Assembly: GCF_004114795.1 (NCBI RefSeq)
Contig: NZ_CP035311.1
Span: 2,480,001-2,544,000, forward strand
Direction of reading: 5' to 3'
Length of the DNA stretch: 64,000 nucleotides
Source: Janthinobacterium sp. 17J80-10
Lineage (GTDB): Bacteria; Pseudomonadota; Gammaproteobacteria; Burkholderiales; Burkholderiaceae_D
Shown: positions 1 to 7,559 of the stretch, piece after piece
Layout of the letters: every line of letters starts with the position of its first letter
How positions within the stretch are numbered: position 1 is the first letter of the stretch
Made by a program: the position numbers and the translations under genes
Notes under the pieces: model-generated
The model's database searches: none
What the model saw: only the letters and a program-made list of their open reading frames with translations
What the model was told of the DNA's origin: nothing

Positions 1-1835
1 AGGTGGACCGCGCAACCGGCGGCCGAACGCTCGGCGGAAGCATCCGACAGCTCGAACGCTTGCTCGACCTTCAAGTCCGGCAGGCCTTCGATTTCGAGAA
101 TGCGGCCGGAGAAGATGTTCTTCTTGCCTTGCTTGGCAACGGTCAGCGTGCCTGCCTTGATGGCGTACAGCGGAATCGCGTTGACCAGGTCACGCAGAGT
201 CACGCCCGGCTGCATCTTGCCCTTGAAGCGGACCAGCACCGATTCCGGCATATCCAGCGGCATGGTTCCGGTGGCGGCGGCAAAGGCGACCAGGCCCGAA
301 CCGGCCGGGAAGCTGATGCCGATCGGGAAGCGGGTATGCGAATCGCCGCCGGTGCCGACGGTATCGGGCAGCAGCATGCGGTTGAGCCACGAGTGGATCA
401 CGCCGTCGCCCGGGCGCAGCGCGATGCCGCCACGGTTGCTGATGAAGTTCGGCAGGGTCTGGTGGGTCTTCACGTCCACCGGCTTCGGATAGGCGGCGGT
501 GTGGCAGAACGATTGCATGACGAGGTCGGCCGAGAAGCCCAGGCACGCCAGGTCTTTCAGTTCGTCGCGGGTCATTGGGCCGGTGGTGTCTTGCGAGCCG
601 ACCGAAGTCATTTTCGGTTCGCAGTAGGTGCCCGGGCGCACGCCCTGGCCTTCCGGCAAACCGCAGGCGCGGCCAACCATCTTCTGGGCCAGCGAGAAGC
701 CCTTGCTGCTGTTGGCCGGCTGAGTCGGCAGGCGGAACAGGGTCGACGGCGCCAGGCCGAGGGCTTCACGCGCCTTGGCGGTCAGGCCACGGCCGATGAT
801 CAGGGGGATGCGGCCGCCGGCGCGCACTTCATCGAACAGCACGTCGGACTTGACCTGGAACTCGGAAATCACTTCACCGTTCTTCAGGGCACGGCCGTCG
901 TAGGGACGCAGTTCAACCACGTCGCCCATTTCCATCTTCGAGACGTCGAGTTCGATCGGCAGTGCGCCGGCATCTTCCATCGTGTTGTAGAAAATCGGTG
1001 CGATCTTGCCGCCCAGGCAGACGCCGCCAAAACGCTTGTTCGGAACAAACGGGATATCTTCGCCGGTGAACCACAGCACCGAGTTGGTGGCCGACTTGCG
1101 CGAGGAGCCGGTGCCGACCACGTCGCCGACGTAGGCGACCAGGTGGCCCTTTTCCTTGAGCGATTCGATAAACTTGACCGGGCCGCGCTTGCCGTCTTCT
1201 TCCGGGGTGATGCCGGGACGGGCGTTCTTGAGCATCGCCAGCGCGTGCATCGGGATGTCCGGGCGGGTAGTGGCGTCCGGGGCTGGCGACAGGTCGTCGG
1301 TGTTGGTTTCGCCGGTCACTTTCAAGACGGTGATGGTCAGGCTTTGCGGCACTTCCGGACGGCTGGTGAACCATTCGGCGTCAGCCCAGCTTTGCAGCAC
1401 GGCCTTGGCATTGGCGTTGCCCTTGTCGGCCAGTTCCTTGACGTCGTGGAACTGGTCGAACATCAGCAGGGTTTTCTTCAGCGCGTCGGCGGCGACGACG
1501 CCCACTTCAGCGTCGGCCAACAGCTCGACCAGCGGCTGGATGTTGTAACCGCCCAGCATCGTGCCGAGCAGTTCGGTCGCGCGGGCGCGCGAAATCAGCG
1601 CGCAGGCGGTCTCGCCTTTGGCCACGGCTGCCAGGAAGCCAGCCTTAACGCGGGCGGCTTCATCCACGCCGGCGGGCACGCGGTGGGTGATCAGGTCGAG
1701 CAGGGTCTGCTCTTCGCCAGCGGGCGGATTCGTCAGCAGTTCCACCAGCTCGGCGGTCTGCTGGGCCGTCAGCGGCAGGGGGGGAATTCCGAGCGCGGCG
1801 CGTTCGGCCACATGAGCACGATAGTTTTCAAGCAT
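1..1835 (-). CDS. acnB: Aconitate hydratase B, 5' portion (cut by window edge)
   Basis: Bifunctional aconitase/2-methylisocitrate dehydratase of the TCA and methylcitrate cycles, cytosolic. The minus-strand frame opens at an ATG at 1833-1835 ([20 protein letters not shown]) and stays open to base 1, giving about 611 of the usual 850-870 residues. The AcnB-type order is visible: an N-terminal HEAT-like helical region, the swivel domain (segment [20 protein letters not shown], then [17 protein letters not shown]), then the start of the catalytic domains ([37 protein letters not shown]). The cysteine ligands of the 4Fe-4S cluster lie in the missing C-terminal part. A good sigma-70 promoter and a hairpin lie upstream. 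Identity is clear from the AcnB-specific domain order. Confidence 0.95.
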   Translation of the reverse strand, partial: MLENYRAHVAERAALGIPPLPLTAQQTAELVELLTNPPAGEEQTLLDLITHRVPAGVDEAARVKAGFLAAVAKGETACALISRARATELLGTMLGGYNIQPLVELLADAEVGVVAADALKKTLLMFDQFHDVKELADKGNANAKAVLQSWADAEWFTSRPEVPQSLTITVLKVTGETNTDDLSPAPDATTRPDIPMHALAMLKNARPGITPEEDGKRGPVKFIESLKEKGHLVAYVGDVVGTGSSRKSATNSVLWFTGEDIPFVPNKRFGGVCLGGKIAPIFYNTMEDAGALPIELDVSKMEMGDVVELRPYDGRALKNGEVISEFQVKSDVLFDEVRAGGRIPLIIGRGLTAKAREALGLAPSTLFRLPTQPANSSKGFSLAQKMVGRACGLPEGQGVRPGTYCEPKMTSVGSQDTTGPMTRDELKDLACLGFSADLVMQSFCHTAAYPKPVDVKTHQTLPNFISNRGGIALRPGDGVIHSWLNRMLLPDTVGTGGDSHTRFPIGISFPAGSGLVAFAAATGTMPLDMPESVLVRFKGKMQPGVTLRDLVNAIPLYAIKAGTLTVAKQGKKNIFSGRILEIEGLPDLKVEQAFELSDASAERSAAGCAVH

Positions 1836-1864
1836 GGAGAACCTTCTGATATGGCGTTTTCGGG

Positions 1865-1885
1865 GGAGTGCTTTTTTGGCACTCC
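1865..1885 (-). promoter_or_regulatory. Hairpin in the acnB 5' untranslated region
   Basis: Perfect 7-bp inverted repeat GGAGTGC/GCACTCC with an A-rich 7-nt loop in the mRNA sense, about 30 bases upstream of the acnB start. It has no U-tract in the direction of acnB, so it does not look like a terminator. It may affect mRNA stability or translation; the loop does not match the eukaryotic iron-responsive element. Confidence 0.45.
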
Positions 1886-1915
1886 GGGGCTATTTCGGGC
1901 ACTACTTGGGTCGTG

Positions 1916-1944
1916 ATTTTATTCTTAATACCTTGCAACGTCAA
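1916..1944 (-). promoter_or_regulatory. Sigma-70 promoter of acnB
   Basis: On the minus strand TTGACG (1939-1944) and TAAAAT (1916-1921) are separated by exactly 17 bases, close to the sigma-70 consensus. Transcription would start near 1908, giving a leader of about 75 nt that contains the hairpin at 1865-1885. Confidence 0.7.
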
Positions 1945-2010
1945 ATGTCTTATGTCTTATATAAGAGTCAAAAAGAAAGTATCCTGAATCATGGTTCATG
2001 GAATCCGCAT

Positions 2011-2040
2011 AAAAAAACCGCCGGATTATGAATCCGGCGG
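2011..2040 (-). terminator. Rho-independent terminator after mmsA
   Basis: Minus-strand stem CCGCCGGATT/AATCCGGCGG (10 bp, 3-nt loop) followed by seven T. It lies about 50 bases after the mmsA stop and separates the mms operon from acnB. Confidence 0.92.
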
Positions 2041-2090
2041 CTGTCACAGGCATGAGCCGCCGCCCCCAGCGGCTGGCTCCCGCCCCCCAA

Positions 2091-3596
2091 TCAGGCGTTG
2101 GCTTCGAAAGCCAGCGAAACCGGCAGGGCTTCCTGGTCCGGGTTCGGCCAGCGCTGCGACACGGTCTTGATCTTGGTGTAGAAGCGCGCGGCGTCCGGGC
2201 CAAACATGTGCGAGTCGCCGAACTTGGAACGGCGCAAGCCGCCAAAGTTGAAGTAGCCCGCCGGCAGCGGCACCGGGACATTCACGCCGATCATGCCCGC
2301 TTCCACCTCGCTCATGAAGCGGTGCGCCGACTTGCCGTCGCGGGTAAAGATCACTGCGCCGTTGCCGAATTCGTGCTTGTTCGTGATGGCGATCGCTTCA
2401 TCGAAGCTGGCGGCGCGCACGATGCCGCGCACCGGGCCGAATACTTCCTGCTTGTAGAGATCCATCTCGGTGGTGACATGGTCGAACAGGGTCGGTCCGA
2501 TGTAGTAGCCATTTTCATGGCCCGCCACCTTGATGCCGCGGCCGTCGATCACCATGTCCGCACCGGCCTTGACAGCGTCGTCGATCGAGCGCAGCACGCT
2601 TTGCTGCGACTGCGCCGAGATCACCGCGCCGAAATCCGCCGTGGGGTCGTTGTAAGGCCCGATCTTCAGCGCATTGATCTTTTGGATCACGAGTTCACGC
2701 AGGCGCTCAGCGGTAGCCTTGCCGACCGGCAGCAACAACGATACCGCCATGCAGCGCTGGCTGGCCGAGCCATAACCTGCTGAGACGAAGGCCGCAGCGG
2801 CAGCTTCGAGGTCGGCGTCGGGCATCACCACCATGTGGTTCTTGCCGCCAGTATAGGCTGCCACGCGCTTGTTGTGCGACGTGCCCTTCTGGTAAATGTA
2901 TTCGCCCACCGGTGTCGAGCCGACGAAGCTGATGCCGGCGATGCCGGGATGCTCCAGCATGCCATCGACGATTTCCTTGTCGCCATGAACGATGTTGAAC
3001 ACGCCCTTGGGCAAGCCGGCCTGCTCGAACAGGCGGGCGAATTCCAGCGCGGCGCTGGGCACCCGTTCCGAAGGCTTCCACACGATACCGTTGCCGACCG
3101 CAACCGCCATGGCCATCATCGCTGCCGGCACCATGATCGGGAAGTTGAACGGCGAAATGATGCCGACCACGCCGATGGGGGCACGCATCGAGAAAACGTC
3201 GATGCCGCCGCCGACATTGGTGGCATATTCACCCTTCGTCACATGCGGCTCATTGCAGGCGAATTCGATCGCCTCGACGCCGCGGCCGATCTCGCCCTTG
3301 GCGTCGGCAATGGTCTTGCCATGCTCGCGGCCGATCATTTCAGCCAGGCGGTCGGTATTGGCGATCACCAGTTCGCGCAGCTTGAACATGACGGCCTGGC
3401 GCGCGGCATGCGACTGCTGCCCCCAGCGCTGGCCGGCTTGCGCCGCGATCGATACGGCACGGTCGAGCGTGGTGCGGTCGCCATAATGCAGGCGCGCGAT
3501 TTCCTCGCCGGTGGAGGGGTTGAAGACCGCGCCGGTGCGCCCGCCGCTGCCGGCGTCAAGTTCGCCGTTGATGTAATGGGTGATGTTTTGGCTCAT
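2091..3596 (-). CDS. mmsA: Methylmalonate-semialdehyde dehydrogenase (CoA-acylating)
   Basis: Oxidises (methyl)malonate semialdehyde to propionyl-CoA or acetyl-CoA with NAD+ and CoA in valine (and possibly inositol or beta-alanine) breakdown. 501 residues, usual family length. ALDH fold: SPFNFPIMVP near 148-157, WKPSERVP near 173-180, the catalytic cysteine in SASQRCMAVS near residue 282. The segment around 249-254 reads TGGKNH where ordinary aldehyde dehydrogenases carry ELGGK. Loss of that general-base glutamate is, to my knowledge, typical of CoA-acylating members. The C-terminus SKFGDSHMFGPDAARFYTKI is also family-typical. It is the last gene of the binding protein-mmsB-mmsA operon, followed by a terminator. 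Confidence 0.93.
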   Translation of the reverse strand: MSQNITHYINGELDAGSGGRTGAVFNPSTGEEIARLHYGDRTTLDRAVSIAAQAGQRWGQQSHAARQAVMFKLRELVIANTDRLAEMIGREHGKTIADAKGEIGRGVEAIEFACNEPHVTKGEYATNVGGGIDVFSMRAPIGVVGIISPFNFPIMVPAAMMAMAVAVGNGIVWKPSERVPSAALEFARLFEQAGLPKGVFNIVHGDKEIVDGMLEHPGIAGISFVGSTPVGEYIYQKGTSHNKRVAAYTGGKNHMVVMPDADLEAAAAAFVSAGYGSASQRCMAVSLLLPVGKATAERLRELVIQKINALKIGPYNDPTADFGAVISAQSQQSVLRSIDDAVKAGADMVIDGRGIKVAGHENGYYIGPTLFDHVTTEMDLYKQEVFGPVRGIVRAASFDEAIAITNKHEFGNGAVIFTRDGKSAHRFMSEVEAGMIGVNVPVPLPAGYFNFGGLRRSKFGDSHMFGPDAARFYTKIKTVSQRWPNPDQEALPVSLAFEANA

Positions 3597-3663
3597 GATG
3601 TCTCTATGTCCTTTTTAAGTCTGGGATGGCGCCTGTCGCCTGAAGCGCGGCGCCGGGTGAATG

Positions 3664-4566
3664 TCAGGATTTATTGGCGGCGAACATGTTGAAAATGCTG
3701 CCGAAGTCGAGCTTGCCGTTGCCGGAGGCGCTATGCAGCGCATACAGGTTGCGCGCCAGTCCACCCAGCGGCACGCTGGCGCGGATATCGGTGGCCGCTT
3801 CGACCGCCAGGCCGAGGTCTTTCAGCATCAGGTCAGTGGCGAAACCGCCGCTATAGGAGCGCGCCGACGGCACGTTTTCCAAAGTACCCGGACAAGGGTT
3901 GTACGAATTGACCACCCAGCTGGCGCCCGAGCTCTTGCCGATGATTTCCGACAGTACTTTGGGGTCGAGCCCGTTGGCGATGCCAAGTTGCAGCGCTTCG
4001 CAGGTGCCGCTCATGATGATCCCGAGCAGCATGTTGTTGCAGACCTTGGCGGTCTGGCCGGCGCCATGGCTGCCGGCATGGAAAATATTCTTGCCCATTT
4101 TTTCCAGCACGGCGCGGGCGCGCTCCAGCTGGACGCTGTCGCCGCCGACCATGAAGGTCAGGGTACCGGCGTCAGCCGCGACGGTGCCGCCCGAGACCGG
4201 CGCATCGACCATGTCGACGCCCCGGGCCTTTGCCGCCTCGGCCACTTCGCGCGCTGCGCTGGCCGAAATGGTGGAACTGTCGATGATCAGCGCGCCGGGC
4301 GCCAGTTGCGCCAGCACGCCCTGGCCACCCTGCCCGCCGCCCAGATACAGCGACTTCACATGGGCGGCGGCGGGCAACATGCTGAGCACCACCTGGGCAT
4401 CCTGTACCGCCTGGGCGGCGCTGTCGGCAGTCTTGCCGCCGGCCGCTTCCAGCGCCTGCAGCGCCGCGCCGGAAAGATCGAAACCGGTGACCGAAAAGCC
4501 GGCCTTGACCAGGTTCTTCGCCATGGGCAAACCCATGTTGCCCAGGCCGATGAATGCGATTTTCAT
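3664..4566 (-). CDS. mmsB: 3-hydroxyisobutyrate dehydrogenase
   Basis: NAD(P)-dependent oxidation of 3-hydroxyisobutyrate to methylmalonate semialdehyde, the substrate of the adjacent MmsA. 300 residues, full length. The N-terminal Rossmann motif is GLGNMG (residues 7-12). The substrate-binding signature is DAPVSGGTVAADAGTL, and the catalytic lysine lies in GAGQTAKVCNN. It starts 16 bases after the binding-protein stop and ends 67 bases before mmsA, so the three genes are probably co-transcribed. Related beta-hydroxyacid dehydrogenases (tartronate semialdehyde reductase) share the fold, but pairing with mmsA favours the valine pathway. Confidence 0.92.
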   Translation of the reverse strand: MKIAFIGLGNMGLPMAKNLVKAGFSVTGFDLSGAALQALEAAGGKTADSAAQAVQDAQVVLSMLPAAAHVKSLYLGGGQGGQGVLAQLAPGALIIDSSTISASAAREVAEAAKARGVDMVDAPVSGGTVAADAGTLTFMVGGDSVQLERARAVLEKMGKNIFHAGSHGAGQTAKVCNNMLLGIIMSGTCEALQLGIANGLDPKVLSEIIGKSSGASWVVNSYNPCPGTLENVPSARSYSGGFATDLMLKDLGLAVEAATDIRASVPLGGLARNLYALHSASGNGKLDFGSIFNMFAANKS

Positions 4567-4582
4567 GGGGAATATCCTTTGC

Positions 4583-5794
4583 TTATTTCTTCACCAGCGG
4601 GCACAGCGACTGCGCCAGCGGCTGGAATGCCTTGTCGGCGGGGATGGTTGCCTTCAGGTTGTAGTAATCCCAGGCGCCCTTCGATTCTTCCGGCTTCTTC
4701 ACTTCGACCAGGTACATGTCGTGGATCACGCGGCCGTCCGGGCGGATGCTGGCGTTGCGCATGACCGCATCCTTGATCGGCAATTCGCGCATCTTGGCGG
4801 AGACCGCGTTGGCCTCATCGGTCTTGGCAGCCGCCACCGATTTCAGGTAATGCAGCACGCTCGAATACACCCCGGCATGCACCGAGTTGGGCTTGGCCTT
4901 GTGGATTTTTTCAAAGCGACCGGCGAATTCCTTGGTTTGCTCGTCGTGGTTCCAGTAAAAGCCTTCGGAAAAGATCAGGCCCTGCGCAAGAGGCAATCCC
5001 AGCGCATGCACGTCGGTAATATTGAACAGTAAGGCCGCCAGCTTCTGGTTCTTGCCCAAGCCGAATTCGCGCGCACCCTTGATGGCGTTGATGGCATCCT
5101 GGGTCGAATTGGCCAGGCCGATGACGTCTGCCTTGGAGGCTTGTGCCTGCAACAGGAAGGAAGAGAAATCGCTGGCGTTCAGGGGATGTTTCACCGCACC
5201 GACGACGTTGCCGCTATTAGCCTTGACCTGCTCCGCGGCATCCTTTTCCAGTGATTGACCAAAGGCATAGTCCACCGTAATGAAGTACCAGGACTTGCCG
5301 CCGGCGCGCGTCAGCGCCGCCGCCGCACCGGCAGAAGCCGAGTAGGTGTCGAACATCCAGTGGAAACTGTTCGGCGCGCATTCGTCATTGGTCAGGCGGG
5401 AGGTGGCCGCGCCATTAAACAGGCCGACAGCCCCCTTTTCCCGCATCAGTTTCTGCACCGAGATCGCCGCGGCCGAGTTGGTGAGGTCAGCAAAAGCGTC
5501 GACCTTTTCCACGTCGAGCCACTCGCGCGCCTTGGAAGCAGCGATGTCAGCCTTGTTAAGATGGTCGGCCGACAGCACCTTGATCTTCATGCCCTTGCAT
5601 TCCGCTTTCAGGCAATCCTCAATGGCCAGGTTGGTGGCGACCACCGAACCCTTGCCGCCAAACACGGAGTACGGACCCGACATGTCGGTCAGCACGCCGA
5701 TCCTGACTTCGCCATCCGAAATTTGTGCCTGGGCACCAAAAGAAATGGCCATGGCGAGTGGCAATACTGCCTTGCGCAGCGACTTGATTTTCAT
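4583..5794 (-). CDS. ABC transporter substrate-binding protein, branched-chain amino acid (LivK) type
   Basis: Periplasmic ligand-binding protein of about 403 residues. Residues 1-23 are a Sec signal peptide ending in GAQAQ. The mature protein begins with the periplasmic binding protein type I pattern VRIGVLTDMSGPYSVFGGKG and keeps the two-lobe layout (VDAFADLTNSAAAISVQKLM; YFITVDYAFGQSLEKDA; HAGVYSSVLHYLKSV). It is the first gene of the operon with mmsB and mmsA. No permease or ATPase gene is next to it, so it must work with subunits encoded elsewhere. The ligand may be a branched-chain amino acid or a short organic acid feeding the mms pathway; the sequence cannot decide. SD AGGAG lies just upstream of the ATG. 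Confidence 0.88.
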   Translation of the reverse strand: MKIKSLRKAVLPLAMAISFGAQAQISDGEVRIGVLTDMSGPYSVFGGKGSVVATNLAIEDCLKAECKGMKIKVLSADHLNKADIAASKAREWLDVEKVDAFADLTNSAAAISVQKLMREKGAVGLFNGAATSRLTNDECAPNSFHWMFDTYSASAGAAAALTRAGGKSWYFITVDYAFGQSLEKDAAEQVKANSGNVVGAVKHPLNASDFSSFLLQAQASKADVIGLANSTQDAINAIKGAREFGLGKNQKLAALLFNITDVHALGLPLAQGLIFSEGFYWNHDEQTKEFAGRFEKIHKAKPNSVHAGVYSSVLHYLKSVAAAKTDEANAVSAKMRELPIKDAVMRNASIRPDGRVIHDMYLVEVKKPEESKGAWDYYNLKATIPADKAFQPLAQSLCPLVKK

Positions 5795-5830
5795 ACCTGT
5801 CTCCTTCTGTTGTTGATTTAATGTGAATCG

Positions 5831-5836
5831 ATTGTA
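5831..5836 (-). promoter_or_regulatory. Candidate -10 box of the binding protein-mmsBA operon
   Basis: TACAAT on the minus strand, 37 bases upstream of the binding-protein ATG. No good -35 lies 16-18 bases upstream of it. This is what one expects of a promoter that needs an activator such as the divergent LysR protein. Confidence 0.4.
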
Positions 5837-5878
5837 GATGACATTTTTGAGCTCGGCTCAGCAAAAAATGCCGTGCTA

Positions 5879-5896
5879 TTATGCGTTTTTGCATAA
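5879..5896. promoter_or_regulatory. Perfect dyad, probable LysR-family operator
   Basis: TTATGC-N6-GCATAA, an 18-base dyad with 6-bp arms in the divergent interval. It partly overlaps a TATTAT -10-like box (5877-5882) for the lysR gene. LysR proteins usually bind between divergent genes and repress their own promoter, so this is the best operator candidate here. A second small dyad GAGC-TCG-GCTC lies at 5850-5860. Confidence 0.5.
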
Positions 5897-5907
5897 CGGA
5901 GCCTCTG

Positions 5908-6834
5908 GTGAAGCACGTCGACTGGGACGATTTTCGGGTGTTTCTGGGACTGGCGCGGGCGCAGTCCGCGCTGGAGGCATCCCAGACCATAGGCATGAAC
6001 CAGTCCACCCTGTCGCGGCGCCTGCGCAAGCTGGAAGAAAACATTGGCGCCAAGCTGTTCGACCGCAATTCGCACGGCCATCACCTGACCAGCGCCGGGC
6101 ACCGCTTGCTGGAGCATGTCGAGAAACTGGAATCCACCTTGGCGGCGGTGGAGAAGGACGTCTCCGGCGACAGCATGGCACTGAGCGGCGAAATCCGCCT
6201 GGGGGCCACCGAAGGCTTCGGCAGCCAGTTCCTGGCGCCGCACCTGGCACAATTCTGCACCTCGCACCCTGCCATCACGGTCGACCTGTTGCCGCTGCCG
6301 CGCCACGTCAACCTCTCCCGGCGCGAGGCCGACGCTTCCGTGACGATCGACCGCCCGACCGTCGACAGCTTTGTCACCGCCAAACTGGCAGACTACCGCC
6401 TGCTGCCCTACGCCACGCCGGCTTACCTGCAGCGCCATGCGCCAATCCGCTGCGAAGCGGATCTGGCCGAACACCGCTGGATCGATTATGTCGACGACCT
6501 GATCTTCGCCGACCAGCAAGTCACCCTGCACAAATGGCTGCCGTCGGTGAAACCGTTTTTGCGCAGCACCAGCATCGTTGCGCAATGTCAGGCGACCCGC
6601 TCGGGCCTGGGCATCGCATTGCTGCCCTGCTTCATGGGCAGCGTCACGCCCGACCTGGTGCCGGTGCTGCCACAGGAAATCGATATCACGCGTTCATTCT
6701 GGCTGGTGGCGCCGTCTGAGCGCCGTGAAGTCGCGCGCATCAAGGCAATGTGGGACTATCTGCGCAGGGTGGCGGACGCCAACGCCGATTTCCTGATGGG
6801 CCGCGCGCAGCGGATTGTCTGGCTACCCGCCTGA
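5908..6834 (+). CDS. LysR-family transcriptional regulator
   Basis: DNA-binding regulator, about 308 residues. The N-terminal winged helix-turn-helix reads WDDFRVFLGLARAQSALEAS then NQSTLSRRLRKLEE, the LysR pattern; the effector-binding domain follows from about residue 90. I chose the GTG at 5908 because GGAG lies 6 bases upstream and the protein then starts MKHVDWDDF as in relatives. The in-frame ATG at 5881 would sit inside the -10 and dyad region. It is divergent from the binding protein-mmsBA operon and probably activates it in response to a pathway intermediate (inference). Confidence 0.9.
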   Translation: MKHVDWDDFRVFLGLARAQSALEASQTIGMNQSTLSRRLRKLEENIGAKLFDRNSHGHHLTSAGHRLLEHVEKLESTLAAVEKDVSGDSMALSGEIRLGATEGFGSQFLAPHLAQFCTSHPAITVDLLPLPRHVNLSRREADASVTIDRPTVDSFVTAKLADYRLLPYATPAYLQRHAPIRCEADLAEHRWIDYVDDLIFADQQVTLHKWLPSVKPFLRSTSIVAQCQATRSGLGIALLPCFMGSVTPDLVPVLPQEIDITRSFWLVAPSERREVARIKAMWDYLRRVADANADFLMGRAQRIVWLPA

Positions 6835-6910
6835 ACCTCATCAGCAAGACGAAGGGCAGCCAATCGGGGTATTCTGTTGAAAATGTCGAAATGAAGAATC
6901 AGGAATCCAC

Positions 6911-7273
6911 ATGAACCAGGAACTCGTATTCGATCCGCAAACGCAATCGCAGAAGAACATCGCCTGGTGGCTTTACATTTTCCATGGTGCGAGCCTGGTG
7001 CTGTCCCTTGGGCTGCTCTCGTGGGTTCCGCTGATTATCAATTATCTCAAGCGCGGCGATGCGGCAGGCACCTTCGTGCAAAGCCACCACAATTGGCAAA
7101 TCCGCTCGTTCTGGTGGTACCTGTTCTGGATGATCCTTGGCGGCCTGATTTTCGTTACCGTGATCGGCATTCCCCTGGCCTGGCTGATCTGGTTTTGCGC
7201 GCCGATCTGGAAAGCCTATCGTCTCATCAAGGGTTTTCTTGATCTCGATGCCAACCAGCCCATGCCGATATAG
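6911..7273 (+). CDS. Small integral membrane protein, DUF4870-like
   Basis: 120 residues with three hydrophobic segments: about 17-45 (IFHGASLVLSLGLLSWVPLII), 70-100 (WWYLFWMILGGLIFVTVIGI) and a shorter one running into a basic tail. SHHNWQIRSFWW between the first two segments resembles the conserved H-x(2)-W/F-Q-x(2)-TFWW pattern of DUF4870/YqaE-neighbour families. It starts 76 bases after the lysR stop. Function unknown. Confidence 0.75.
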   Translation: MNQELVFDPQTQSQKNIAWWLYIFHGASLVLSLGLLSWVPLIINYLKRGDAAGTFVQSHHNWQIRSFWWYLFWMILGGLIFVTVIGIPLAWLIWFCAPIWKAYRLIKGFLDLDANQPMPI

Positions 7274-7559
7274 GCATTGTGCGCGCACCATCGCCCTCAA
7301 ATATTGCACGCATGAAATTGCTGCCTTGCACAAACACATTTCCCGGAAATTTCCAGGCGAAATTGTGACAAATTTCTGTTTTGTCGAAGAAAAATTTGCT
7401 ATTCAATAAAAAAAATTGCATATTGGCGAAAATAAATTAGTTCGCTGACTTCTGGTTCGCAACAAACTTTCACTACAGCAAATTACAGCACGACCGCTGT
7501 ATTTCAGCCAGGCAAATTAGCGGCACATGCTCCATTCAGGACACTCGAGGCGCTGATCC

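Noticed and set aside
1865-1885. Iron-responsive element of the eukaryotic type in the acnB leader
   Set aside because: The loop is A-rich and lacks the CAGUGN loop and bulged C.
3-1916. A 637-residue open frame on the plus strand opposite acnB
   Set aside because: It mirrors acnB codon by codon, is rich in His, Arg, Gln and Gly, and matches no recognisable domain; GC-rich third positions keep the antisense frame open.
5881-5907. ATG at 5881 as start of the LysR regulator
   Set aside because: It coincides with the -10 box and the dyad; GTG 5908 has GGAG at the right distance and gives the family-typical N-terminus.
7274-7559. A regulatory RNA or hidden gene in the AT-rich gap before the GGDEF-EAL gene
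   Set aside because: Only weak -35/-10 candidates and short A/T repeats are visible; no stable stem-loop and no coding frame with a ribosome-binding site.
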